From Sulfitobacter sp. HNIBRBA3233 (GTDB lineage: Bacteria; Pseudomonadota; Alphaproteobacteria; Rhodobacterales; Rhodobacteraceae), in assembly GCF_040149665.1 (NCBI RefSeq), contig NZ_JBEFLP010000008.1, positions 1-48,625 of the forward strand: a DNA stretch of 48,625 nucleotides. Direction: 5' to 3'. Both the position numbers and the translations under genes were made by a program. Of this stretch, positions 41,457-48,625 are shown in pieces. The notes beneath the pieces were generated by a model. That model saw nothing but the letters and a program-made list of their open reading frames with translations. It did no database searches and was not told the DNA's origin. Numbering within the stretch: position 1 is the stretch's first letter; each line of letters starts with the position of its first letter.

Positions 41457-43186
41457 GTCTTTGCCTCTTCGTTTTCCAGACAAACCTTGCGCAGTCCACG
41501 CCGGTCAATTTTATCGGTCGCCCCGCGCAGGAGCGGCGCGTGTTGTGTCCAAAGATACTGCGGCACCTTGAAACCAGCGAGGTGCCCGCCGAGCGCTTCG
41601 GCCATTTCCCCGCGTGTCAGGGTTGCACCTTCGCGCAATTGAACCGCCGCGCCAACCACTTCGCCCAACCTTTCGTCGGGCACCGAGAAGGCGCAGGCTT
41701 CCAGCACCTGCGGCAGCTTGTGCAGCGCCCCCTCGACATCCAGACAGGCGATGTTTTCACCGCCCCGGATGATGATGTTTTTCTTGCGGTCCAGAATGGT
41801 GACAAAGCCTTCGGCATCCATCATGGCCAGATCGCCGGTACGCAGCCAGCCGTCCGACAGCACCTCGGCGGTCGCTTCGGGCTTGTTCAGATAGCAGCGC
41901 ATGTTGGCGGGGGATTTCACGGTGATCTCGCCCAGCTCTCCCAAGGGCACCTCGTTGCCCGCATCGTCGAGCAGGCGCAGTTCCTGCACCGGCGGATGCA
42001 GCTTGCCGGCACTCTCGGGGCGCTTGACGTAATCGTCGCCGATCATGCCGATCCCCAGCGCGTTGGTTTCCGTCATGCCCCATCCGGTCGCGATGCCCGC
42101 ATTGGGAAAGGCTTCGGCCAGTTGCGCCACCTGCGCACCGGGGCGCTTTGCGCCGCCCGCACCCAGATAATCGAGCGTATCGAGCGTAACGCCTGCCGCC
42201 TTCGCGGCCTCCATCAGCTCGGCCGATTGGGTCGGCACGCCCAGAAAACGGGTGATTTTTTCTTCCTGGATCAAACGGACCGCTTCCTGCGGATCCCATT
42301 TGTACATCAGGGTCACATGCGCCCCCGCCACGAGGCTGAGCAGGAAGAGCGGATGCGTCGCCGTGACGTGAAACAGCGGCGTCACCACAAGCGCCGACGG
42401 GCGCGGCTTTTCGGGATCGCCGGGGGCGGGCGGATCGACAAGCGGGGCAACAACCGCCTGCATCAGCCAGCTGAAGACCGCGTTGACCGCCGACCGGTGG
42501 GTCTGCACGACACCTTTCGGATGGCCCGTCGTCCCTGAGGAATACATGACCGCGAAATCGTCGTCGGTGTCGATCTCCACCGCCAGCGGCGCGTCGCTCG
42601 GCGCCGCGTCGCGCAGCGCGGAATAGGCATGATCGCCCACGCTCTCGCCGTCGCGCACACCGATGACAGTCAGCCCCAGCGCGTCTTTCAGCGGGGCCAG
42701 CCGCTCGGCGCGGGGCCCGTCCGCCAGAACCAGCGTCGCCCCGCTGTCGCGCAGCGCATACTCCAGCTCTTCGGTGGTCCACCACGCGTTGACGAAAACG
42801 ACCGTCGCGCCGGTGGCCGAAATCGCGAGGACGGATGCCAGCAGTTCGGGATAGTTGCGCATGGCAATCGCCACGCGGTCGCCCTTGCCCACGCGGAACG
42901 TCGCATGCAGCACATGCGACAGGCGGTTCACATCGGCGCAAAACTGGTTGTAGGTCCAGCGTTCGCCCTCATAGAGAAGATACTGCCATTCGCCGTTGCC
43001 GTGCTGGGCGACGCCTGCGGCCATCAGCGCGGGCACGGTCGGCGGGATATTCTGGAACGCCCGAAAGGTTACACCGCGCACCTCGGTCGGGGCGACGGCA
43101 AAGGTCGGGTTGGTCGCAACCACATGTGCCACGGCCTCTTCCGGCGTCATGGCGGCACTGGGCTGTGCGGCGTCGGCTTCTGTCAC
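41453..43186 (-). CDS. Acyl-CoA ligase (ANL superfamily)
   Basis: This AMP-forming ligase of about 577 residues has the P-loop [28 protein letters not shown], the hinge [30 protein letters not shown] and a C-terminal [11 protein letters not shown] with the catalytic lysine. The open frame reaches 43348, but a GTG at 43186 has a GGGAGG site six bases upstream and is the likely start. It is the first gene of the minus-strand operon and should activate the pathway acid to its CoA thioester. In the LvaE-like interpretation the acid would be a 4-hydroxy or 4-keto acid; that is inference. Confidence 0.92.
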   Translation of the reverse strand: MTEADAAQPSAAMTPEEAVAHVVATNPTFAVAPTEVRGVTFRAFQNIPPTVPALMAAGVAQHGNGEWQYLLYEGERWTYNQFCADVNRLSHVLHATFRVGKGDRVAIAMRNYPELLASVLAISATGATVVFVNAWWTTEELEYALRDSGATLVLADGPRAERLAPLKDALGLTVIGVRDGESVGDHAYSALRDAAPSDAPLAVEIDTDDDFAVMYSSGTTGHPKGVVQTHRSAVNAVFSWLMQAVVAPLVDPPAPGDPEKPRPSALVVTPLFHVTATHPLFLLSLVAGAHVTLMYKWDPQEAVRLIQEEKITRFLGVPTQSAELMEAAKAAGVTLDTLDYLGAGGAKRPGAQVAQLAEAFPNAGIATGWGMTETNALGIGMIGDDYVKRPESAGKLHPPVQELRLLDDAGNEVPLGELGEITVKSPANMRCYLNKPEATAEVLSDGWLRTGDLAMMDAEGFVTILDRKKNIIIRGGENIACLDVEGALHKLPQVLEACAFSVPDERLGEVVGAAVQLREGATLTRGEMAEALGGHLAGFKVPQYLWTQHAPLLRGATDKIDRRGLRKVCLENEEAKT

Positions 43187-43698
43187 GGTGACCCTCCCAA
43201 GTCTTCTGGCCAGCGCGCAACCCTCCTCCAAAGTTTGCGCGCGACTCTGTGATTGGGGGTAGACTAGGGGCAAAAGACACGGGCGACAATCCCGCATGTC
43301 GGAACTACGTTTCGCAGAATCCTCAACGGCGTTTCCGTGATAACACAAGTTATGTTATGAATGGTCTCACTCCAAGCAACCAACCCCGGAATCAGGGAAC
43401 TGTAACGGCTCGTCAGCCCACCGAACGCGGAGCAAAGAACCCTTTCAACAATACACCAAGCCAAAGCAGCTGCGCCAGCCCCGGCGCGGGTGCAATCAAG
43501 ACCGCAATGCGGGCAATCGATTCCGGAATTCTTGGCAAGGCACCTGTTGCGGCGAAAACCGGTTCCAGTCTCGGGCGGTACGCCAGCTGATGATGCCCTT
43601 TGCGCCCGGCCAACGGGTGTGAATAGTCTTTTGCTATGCTCGGCGGCGATTGATACAGTTCTATCAATGGCAAAACCGGCTATCGGGGGGCATGGGCA
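43187..43698. promoter_or_regulatory. Divergent intergenic region with two inverted repeats
   Basis: This 512-nt gap lies between the CoA ligase operon (minus) and the cytochrome gene (plus). Near the ligase start are perfect 8-bp arms GCGCGCAA (43213-43220) and TTGCGCGC (43235-43242). Further out, ATAACA (43340-43345) and TGTTAT (43353-43358) form a 6-bp-arm palindrome in AT-rich sequence, a plausible operator. I see no convincing gene; open frames here lack ribosome-binding sites and recognisable similarity. Confidence 0.45.
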
Positions 43699-44100
43699 AT
43701 GCGCAAGGATGCGATCGCAGCGATTGGTCTGGGGATGGCGGTGCTGGGGGCATGCAGCACGGAGCCGCCGACATCCTACGCCAGTGGGCGGCAGATTTAC
43801 GAGAACAACTGCCTGCAATGTCACGGCGATGACGCACGCGGCGGCGGTCCGGCTTCGCTGGGGCTGGGCGTGGTGCCGCCCTCCCTGCGCGGATTGTCAG
43901 AGACCTACGGCGGCGATTTCCCGCGTCTCTACGTGGCATGGATGATCCGCGGGCAGGACGGTCTGGCCGACCCCGAGGCACCTATGCCCGATTTCAGCAA
44001 TCAAGGCTTCGACCGCAAGAAACCGCTGGCGGGCCACATGTCGCCCGCGCCCGCACAGCTTGCCGATCTGCTGGATTACCTCGAAGCGATACAGGACTGA
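43699..44100 (+). CDS. Lipoprotein cytochrome c, monohaem
   Basis: This 133-residue c-type cytochrome has a short hydrophobic leader ending in a lipobox (VLGAC, Cys19), so it is probably a periplasm-facing lipoprotein. CLQCH is the haem attachment site, GGGPASLGLGVVPPSLRG is typical of small cytochromes c, and a Met in PMPDF is the likely sixth ligand. Its redox partners are unknown. It is transcribed alone and converges on the nitroreductase gene with only 7 nt between stops. Confidence 0.88.
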   Translation: MRKDAIAAIGLGMAVLGACSTEPPTSYASGRQIYENNCLQCHGDDARGGGPASLGLGVVPPSLRGLSETYGGDFPRLYVAWMIRGQDGLADPEAPMPDFSNQGFDRKKPLAGHMSPAPAQLADLLDYLEAIQD

Positions 44101-44107
44101 CGCGCGA

Positions 44108-44782
44108 TCAGTCGAAGCCGACGAAACGGGCGACCTCGGCCACCTCGCGCCGGTTGGACACGACCGCATTGGCCGAGAATTCCTCATCCGGCCAGCCCAT
44201 CGCGACACAGGTCATGATAACCTCGTCCTCGGGGATTTGCGCGTGCTCGCGCACCACCGGGCTTTGCATGATGCCCTGCCCGTTGATGACGCAGCCAAGG
44301 CCGCGCGCCCAAGCGGCAAGCACCAGCCCGTAGGTCACCGCGCCCAGATCGAAATGCGCGATGGTCCCGCCCTCAAGGCTTTTGTCGAAGGTCACGACGA
44401 TGGATACGGGTGCATCGAACTGCCGAAAGCCGCGCATCACCCAGTCCTGGCGCATTTCCTTGTCCTCGCGCGCAATTCCCATCGCGGCGAAAAGCTGTTT
44501 GGCGATTTCGACCTGACGATCGCGGTGCGGCCCCTCATACGCGCCGTGATCCACGATCTCTCGCACGGGCGGCACACCGTTCAGCATCCGCGAGGAATTG
44601 CCTTCGCGCACCTTTTCCAGCGGCTCGCCGGTCAGAACGTGAAAATGCCACGGCTGCGTGTTCATCGAGGATGGCGCACGGTTGGCAAGCGCGATGATCT
44701 CTTCGATGGTTTCCCTTGAAACAGGTTTGTCCTGAAAGCCACGGATAGAGCGCCGTGTCGCCATCGCTTCTTCTATATTCAT
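44108..44782 (-). CDS. Nitroreductase family flavoprotein
   Basis: This 224-residue FMN-dependent NAD(P)H oxidoreductase has ATRRSIRGFQDKPVSRETIEEII, then the FMN-binding NRAPSSMNTQPWHFHV and LGAVTYGLVLAAWARGLGCVINGQG. The start at 44782 precedes the conserved region and has an AAGG site; the frame continues upstream into the next gene without homology. Substrates of the family include nitroaromatics, quinones and enones. It lies 8 nt downstream of the outer-membrane protein gene and may share its transcript. Confidence 0.9.
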   Translation of the reverse strand: MNIEEAMATRRSIRGFQDKPVSRETIEEIIALANRAPSSMNTQPWHFHVLTGEPLEKVREGNSSRMLNGVPPVREIVDHGAYEGPHRDRQVEIAKQLFAAMGIAREDKEMRQDWVMRGFRQFDAPVSIVVTFDKSLEGGTIAHFDLGAVTYGLVLAAWARGLGCVINGQGIMQSPVVREHAQIPEDEVIMTCVAMGWPDEEFSANAVVSNRREVAEVARFVGFD

Positions 44783-44790
44783 GAAGTGCC

Positions 44791-45555
44791 TTAGAAATTC
44801 AGTGTGAAGACCCGGCTCAGGCCCAGTCGCACGCGCCACTGGTCGTCCGACCCTTGCAGGGTGATCGGGCTGTCGCCCGCATCGCCGAGCAGCCGTTCAT
44901 AGGTCACGGCCCCCTCGACCGCCCAACGGTCGGACAGGAAATACGTCCCCTGCAGTTCGACCCCCGCGCCAAGCGTACCGCCGTCCGCGTCATAGGCCGC
45001 AAAGCCGGATGTCCCCGCCTCGGCGGCGCTGACGCCGAAATAGGTGCTGGCGTATTCGTCATCACCGAAATAGACGCGCGGCCCGAAGGTGAACAACCAG
45101 CGGTCGGTCGGGCGGTAAATCGCGTCGGCCCCCACTGTGCCCGTCACGCCGGAGTGGCCGGTAACGCCCTTGCGCACTTCGCCGAACGCACGCCAGTTGG
45201 TTTCCTGATAGGTCAAGCCAAAGCCCAGTTCGACCGCCGTGTCGATATCGTCAAGCCCGGCCAGTTCGGGCGCATCCTCGTCGTCGCGCGATCCGATCAC
45301 CTTGAACGCGCCCTTGAACGACAGGCCGTTATCGGGAAGCGCGCGCACACCGTTGCCGACATTCAGCCCCCCCCAGCGCAGCGCACCGAAGGTGAAGCCG
45401 AAATCCGGCGCAGCCTCGTAATCGTCAGAACCGGGATATTGCGGGATCGCCGCGACACCGCCGCGCAGGGCAAAATTGAACGACCGTTCCTGCGCCGCGG
45501 CGGGCAGCGCCAACAGAACCGAAAAACCGACAGTTGCAGCAAGAGCGAACCGCAT
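44791..45555 (-). CDS. MipA/OmpV family outer-membrane protein
   Basis: This 254-residue beta-barrel protein has a signal peptide (cleaved after AAA or AAQ near residue 21), then alternating amphipathic strands with FALRGGVAAIPQYPGSDDY at the start, DAIYRPTDRWLFTFGPRVYFGDD in the middle and a C-terminal FTLNF ending in the aromatic residue typical of outer-membrane barrels. The ATG at 45555 has a GGAG site; an overlapping GTG at 45558 is less likely. MipA was described as a scaffold for murein enzymes; other family members are linked to stress or antibiotics, and the role here is unknown. The 104-nt gap upstream contains a CCTATTCAATAGG palindrome (45599-45611). Confidence 0.88.
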   Translation of the reverse strand: MRFALAATVGFSVLLALPAAAQERSFNFALRGGVAAIPQYPGSDDYEAAPDFGFTFGALRWGGLNVGNGVRALPDNGLSFKGAFKVIGSRDDEDAPELAGLDDIDTAVELGFGLTYQETNWRAFGEVRKGVTGHSGVTGTVGADAIYRPTDRWLFTFGPRVYFGDDEYASTYFGVSAAEAGTSGFAAYDADGGTLGAGVELQGTYFLSDRWAVEGAVTYERLLGDAGDSPITLQGSDDQWRVRLGLSRVFTLNF

Positions 45556-45659
45556 CACAAAACTCCAAACAAACCTGCGGACGCAGCTGCCCGCTTTCCC
45601 TATTCAATAGGCGAAGAGCGCCGCGAGGTACACACCCAAGTCACGCAATCACCGCCACG

Positions 45660-46967
45660 TTACAATCCCGGCAACCAGAGCGCCAATTGCGGGAACACGA
45701 TAAGTAGGGCGACGAGGATCATTGAACAGCCCATATACGGAATTGCCGATCCGTAGATATCGCGCATGGTCGTATCCTTCGGGGCGACCCCCTTCATCAC
45801 GAACAGCAGCAACCCGAACGGCGGGGTGGTGAAACTGATCTCGAGCGCCAGCAGGATGATCAGCCCGAACCAGATCGGATCGAACCCCAGCGTCGCCGCC
45901 AGCGGAAAGAAGATCGGAACCGTCAGCAGCATCATCGAGATCTGCTCCATGAACATGCCCAGAAGCAGCAGCACCGCGAACATCACCAGCAGCATCGCGA
46001 CCGGGGCAAGGTCGAACGAGGTGGCCCAGCGGATCAGACCCGAGGACGCTCCCGAAAAGGCAAGCAGCTGGCTGAACGTCGCCGACCCGAAGACGATGAG
46101 ATAGGCCATCAGCGTCACCCGCAGGGCGCCGACGATGGATTTCTTCATCGCCTCCCATGTCAGGCACCGGAACACGACCCCGAGGATCAGCACGCCGAGC
46201 GCACCGAAGGCCGCGGCCTCGGACGGGGTGATCAGGCCACCGACCATGCCGATGACGATGATCACCATCACCGACAGCATCGGAAGGATATCCTTGAACA
46301 AAAGGCCCAGTTTTTGGCCCGCCGACATCGGCTCGACATCGTAGGCGGGCGCGGCATCGGGATCGATACGGGTCTGGATATAGATCGTGGCGATATAGAA
46401 GGACGCCAGGATCAGCCCCGGAATGATCCCAGCGATCAGCAGCGCGCCCACGTCGATGCGCGCCAGCGTCGCCAGCAGCACCGCAAGCGCCGAGGGCGGA
46501 ATGATGATCGCCAGCCCGCCCGTGCCGAGGATCGGACCGATGGACATATGTTTCTTGTAGCCCCGGTTCGTCATCTCCGGCACCATCAGGCTGCCCAGCA
46601 GGGCGGTCGACCCCATGGACGATCCGGACAGCGTCGAAAAGGCCGTGCCGCCCAGAACCGTGACATAAGACAACCGCCCCGGCAGCCGGCCCAGCAGCTT
46701 GTCGATGGCGTTGAACATCCGCGCACCCAGCCCGGTATGAAAGAAAATCTCGCCCATCAGCAGGAACAGCGGGATCGGCACCAGCGCAAAGTTGGTCAGC
46801 CCCCCGAAGCCGTTGTTGAGCATCAAGGTCACGCCCCGTGCGCCGCCCATGAAAAACCACGCGCCGACGATATTGGCGGCAAGGAACGCCAGCGCCACCG
46901 GCATCCCGATCGCCATCAGCACAAGGATCGACCCGATCAGCAGGCCGAGAGCTTCGAACCATTCCAT
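45660..46967 (-). CDS. dctM: TRAP transporter large permease (DctM)
   Basis: This 435-residue membrane protein has about 12 hydrophobic segments and the DctM signatures MAIGMPVALAFLAANIVGA, FSTLSGSSMGSTALLGSLMVPEM, GPILGTGGLAIIIPPSALAV and TPPFGLLLFVMKGVAP. It forms the transport domain of a sodium-coupled tripartite importer. The start overlaps the stop of the DctQ gene by one base. The importer's ligand is not evident; most TRAP systems take up organic acids. Confidence 0.95.
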   Translation of the reverse strand: MEWFEALGLLIGSILVLMAIGMPVALAFLAANIVGAWFFMGGARGVTLMLNNGFGGLTNFALVPIPLFLLMGEIFFHTGLGARMFNAIDKLLGRLPGRLSYVTVLGGTAFSTLSGSSMGSTALLGSLMVPEMTNRGYKKHMSIGPILGTGGLAIIIPPSALAVLLATLARIDVGALLIAGIIPGLILASFYIATIYIQTRIDPDAAPAYDVEPMSAGQKLGLLFKDILPMLSVMVIIVIGMVGGLITPSEAAAFGALGVLILGVVFRCLTWEAMKKSIVGALRVTLMAYLIVFGSATFSQLLAFSGASSGLIRWATSFDLAPVAMLLVMFAVLLLLGMFMEQISMMLLTVPIFFPLAATLGFDPIWFGLIILLALEISFTTPPFGLLLFVMKGVAPKDTTMRDIYGSAIPYMGCSMILVALLIVFPQLALWLPGL

Positions 46968-47473
46968 TACTCGTGAATCCCCGCTTCGCCAGAGTGCAGC
47001 AGATCATCGCCAAAGACGAACCGCGCGAATTCGACCGCCATCAGACCAAAGCTGACGGGGAAAGCGGCGGTCAGGATCCACTTCGGAAAGTAATAGGCGC
47101 GCACATCCAGATCGTTGCGCGCGATATTGGTCAGCATCAGCTCTCCGCCCTTCCAGGCCAGCATGGCGCAAACCGCGACGCAAATCGCCGCCACCGTGCG
47201 GCTGACGATCCGACGCGCGGGGCCGGGCAAGGCTGCGGTCACCAGTTCGATATGCACATGGCCTTTTTCACGCACCAGCCACGGCGCGCCCAGCATGGTC
47301 ATGTAGAGAATTGCGTATTCGCTGGAGGTGAACAGCCATGCGAAGGGCTGAAGCCCCAGATTGCGCATCGTGACCGACACCACGACAGAGATCATCAGCC
47401 ATACCAGCATCGCCCCCGCGATACCCGCCATGGCGTATAATATCCCCAGATAGAGTCTGTTCAGTCCTGCCAT
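46967..47473 (-). CDS. dctQ: TRAP transporter small permease (DctQ)
   Basis: This 168-residue protein has four predicted membrane helices and the DctQ features LVWLMISVVVSVTMRNLG and LGAPWLVREKGHVHIELV. It links the binding protein to DctM in the complex. It is separated from the DctP gene by an intrinsic terminator that probably causes partial read-through. Confidence 0.93.
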   Translation of the reverse strand: MAGLNRLYLGILYAMAGIAGAMLVWLMISVVVSVTMRNLGLQPFAWLFTSSEYAILYMTMLGAPWLVREKGHVHIELVTAALPGPARRIVSRTVAAICVAVCAMLAWKGGELMLTNIARNDLDVRAYYFPKWILTAAFPVSFGLMAVEFARFVFGDDLLHSGEAGIHE

Positions 47474-47491
47474 GGCGCACCTTCAATCACC

Positions 47492-47520
47492 AAAAAAGCG
47501 CCGGGGAATATCCCCGGCGC
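47492..47520 (-). terminator. Intrinsic terminator/attenuator after dctP
   Basis: On the minus strand a perfect 10-bp stem (47498-47507 with 47511-47520) with a 3-nt loop is followed by six T residues. It lies between the binding-protein gene and the permease genes, the same layout as in the ABC operon, and should raise receptor over permease expression. Confidence 0.88.
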
Positions 47521-47528
47521 AACTGGTC

Positions 47529-48527
47529 TTATTGCTCGTAGAACAGCTCGATCAGCTTGTCGTAGTTGCCCGCACCCTGTGGGGATTCCTCCATCAGGCC
47601 CTTCATCCGGTCCCAGGTCTTTTCGACCGCGGCCGCCAGATAGGCTTCGGCGGCATCGCCCTCCAGCGTCACGACTTCCATGCCGCCCTCTTCCAGCGCG
47701 GCGAAATCCTCGTCCCGCTTGGTCTGAAGCTTCTGCGCCGATTCCTGTTCGTGGGCGATGGCCACATCCTGAAGGATGGTCTTGGCGTCATCGCTCAGGC
47801 TGTTCCACTTTTCGAGGTTCACGATCACACCCAGATCGGTCGAGAAGAAGCACGGCTCGATCCGGTAGTTCAGGAACTCGTTCCATTTCAGATCGATAAG
47901 GCCGATCTGCGTCCAACCGGTCGCATCCACCACACCACGCTCCAGCGCCGAGTAGACCTCGGTTGTCGGCAGGTCGATCACCTGCGCGCCAAGGTAGTCG
48001 GTGAAGAAGGCGTTATAGACCGCGTTGCCGCGCAGCTTCAGACCCGACACATCCAGATTGCCGCCGTCGTCCAGTGTCGGCTCGTTGCGGGTCCACAGGT
48101 TGTAGCACACGCCGCTGTCGAACCAGCCGAGATATTTCACACCCATCTTTTCCTGATGGATCTGGTCGATCAGCTCGATGCCGCCGTTCTCGCGCACTTC
48201 TGCCGCCACCTTGTTCGAGGTCACAAGCGCGTCCTTTTCGGGCAAGGCACCCGCGTAGAAGCTGCCGGGCGTATAGACCATGTCGACCACGCCGTTGCGC
48301 ACCGCGTCGGGCTGCTGGAACATGCCGATGGCTTCGGGGCCGCCGCGCACTTCGATCTCGATCACGCCCTGACCGGCGGCATTCACCTTCTCGACGAATT
48401 CAAGAAACGACTGGGTATAGATCAACGATTCCGGAAAGGCGTGCACGGCTGTCAGCGTCTCTTGTGCCTGTGCCGTTCCTACCAGTGCCGTCGTGGCGAG
48501 AATCCCGCCAAGGATTGTATGTTTCAT
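47529..48527 (-). CDS. dctP: TRAP transporter substrate-binding protein (DctP)
   Basis: This 332-residue periplasmic receptor has a signal peptide ending in TAQA (residues 1-21) and the DctP features EIEVRGGPEAIGMFQQPDAVRNGVVDMVY, LRGNAVYNAFFTDYLGAQVIDLPTTEVYSALERGVVDATGW and a C-terminal helical region. The central Arg in KLRGN is the usual carboxylate-binding residue of DctP proteins, supporting an organic acid ligand. A GGGAG site precedes the start. A hairpin with AGACGC and GCGTCT arms (48549-48565) lies in its leader and could be an operator. Confidence 0.94.
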   Translation of the reverse strand: MKHTILGGILATTALVGTAQAQETLTAVHAFPESLIYTQSFLEFVEKVNAAGQGVIEIEVRGGPEAIGMFQQPDAVRNGVVDMVYTPGSFYAGALPEKDALVTSNKVAAEVRENGGIELIDQIHQEKMGVKYLGWFDSGVCYNLWTRNEPTLDDGGNLDVSGLKLRGNAVYNAFFTDYLGAQVIDLPTTEVYSALERGVVDATGWTQIGLIDLKWNEFLNYRIEPCFFSTDLGVIVNLEKWNSLSDDAKTILQDVAIAHEQESAQKLQTKRDEDFAALEEGGMEVVTLEGDAAEAYLAAAVEKTWDRMKGLMEESPQGAGNYDKLIELFYEQ

Positions 48528-48625
48528 TTGGTCTTTCTCCCTTGTTAGAGACGCATGTCGCGTCTTTTTTGAACGCGGATTTTTCCCGCGCTGTCTTTCA
48601 GGTTGTGGGCTCCGCCCACGGGTAC
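48528..48625. promoter_or_regulatory. Upstream region of the TRAP operon
   Basis: The leader before dctP contains inverted repeats at 48549-48565 (followed by a run of T on the plus strand) and at 48605-48619 (GTGGGC-TCC-GCCCAC). They could be operators or the end of a gene beyond the window edge. No coding sequence is seen. Confidence 0.4.

Noticed and set aside
43264..43824. Minus-strand frames (186 and 86 codons) in the gap before the cytochrome gene
   Set aside because: They start at weak codons without a ribosome-binding site, show no recognisable family and partly run opposite the cytochrome signal peptide.

Overview
The window looks like DNA of a marine Rhodobacteraceae (Roseobacter-group) alphaproteobacterium. 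It is GC-rich and densely coded, with many 4-nt ATGA gene overlaps, TRAP and branched-chain ABC importers and acyl-CoA catabolism. It also carries a parA/parB/DnaA-like replicase block of the type known from Rhodobacterales plasmids, so I infer that it comes from an extrachromosomal replicon (plasmid or chromid). The family assignment rests on pattern recognition; no database search was possible.

Region 1 (1-10049) is a catabolic island around a divergent promoter. A GntR/UTRA regulator, a LeuC-like and a LeuD-like aconitase-family dehydratase run leftwards. A tautomerase-SnoaL fusion, HyuB, HyuA, an isochorismatase-fold protein without its catalytic cysteine, a KKCGH-type lyase of the isocitrate lyase/PEP mutase family and a fumarate-reductase-like flavoprotein run rightwards. 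All are tightly overlapped. Together they suggest ring opening of a lactam or imide, then hydration of an unsaturated dicarboxylate and C-C cleavage. I cannot name a described pathway with this exact set; it is the best candidate here for an undescribed system.

Region 2 (10034-14019) is the replication and partition module: parB and parA on the minus strand, and a divergent replicase made of a winged helix plus a DnaA domain I-like C-terminus. A perfect 18-bp palindrome (candidate parS) occurs three times: upstream of parA, inside parB, and inside the neighbouring flavoprotein gene. A remnant of a tungstate transporter permease gene (tupB) lies beyond the replicase.

Region 3 (14020-26415) carries a MaoC-like hydratase and an MDR reductase, a histidine phosphatase, a quinone-oxidoreductase-like gene, and then a long rightward run: two complementary acyl-CoA dehydrogenases that probably form one heteromeric enzyme, two SDRs, a thiolase, a nitronate-monooxygenase-like protein, an atypical histidine phosphatase, an APH-like kinase and an IclR regulator. 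Region 4 (26838-35953) is a five-gene branched-chain-type ABC importer followed by a CubicO-type serine hydrolase, an acetoacetyl-CoA-synthetase-like ligase and TesB thioesterase. Region 5 (36050-43186, minus strand) is a VOC protein plus a six-gene operon: CoA ligase, 3-hydroxyacyl-CoA dehydrogenase, enoyl-CoA hydratase, acyl-CoA dehydrogenase of ACAD10/11 (LvaC) type, and two SDRs. The kinase of region 3 and this dehydrogenase correspond to the two halves of ACAD11, suggesting 4-hydroxyacyl-CoA catabolism. Two TTCYGC-N3-GCGGAA palindromes, before the region 3 operon and before the ABC operon, suggest that one IclR regulator controls both.

Region 6 (43699-48527) holds a lipoprotein cytochrome c, a nitroreductase, a MipA/OmpV outer-membrane protein and a DctPQM TRAP transporter. 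No tRNA, rRNA, CRISPR array or intact insertion sequence was seen.
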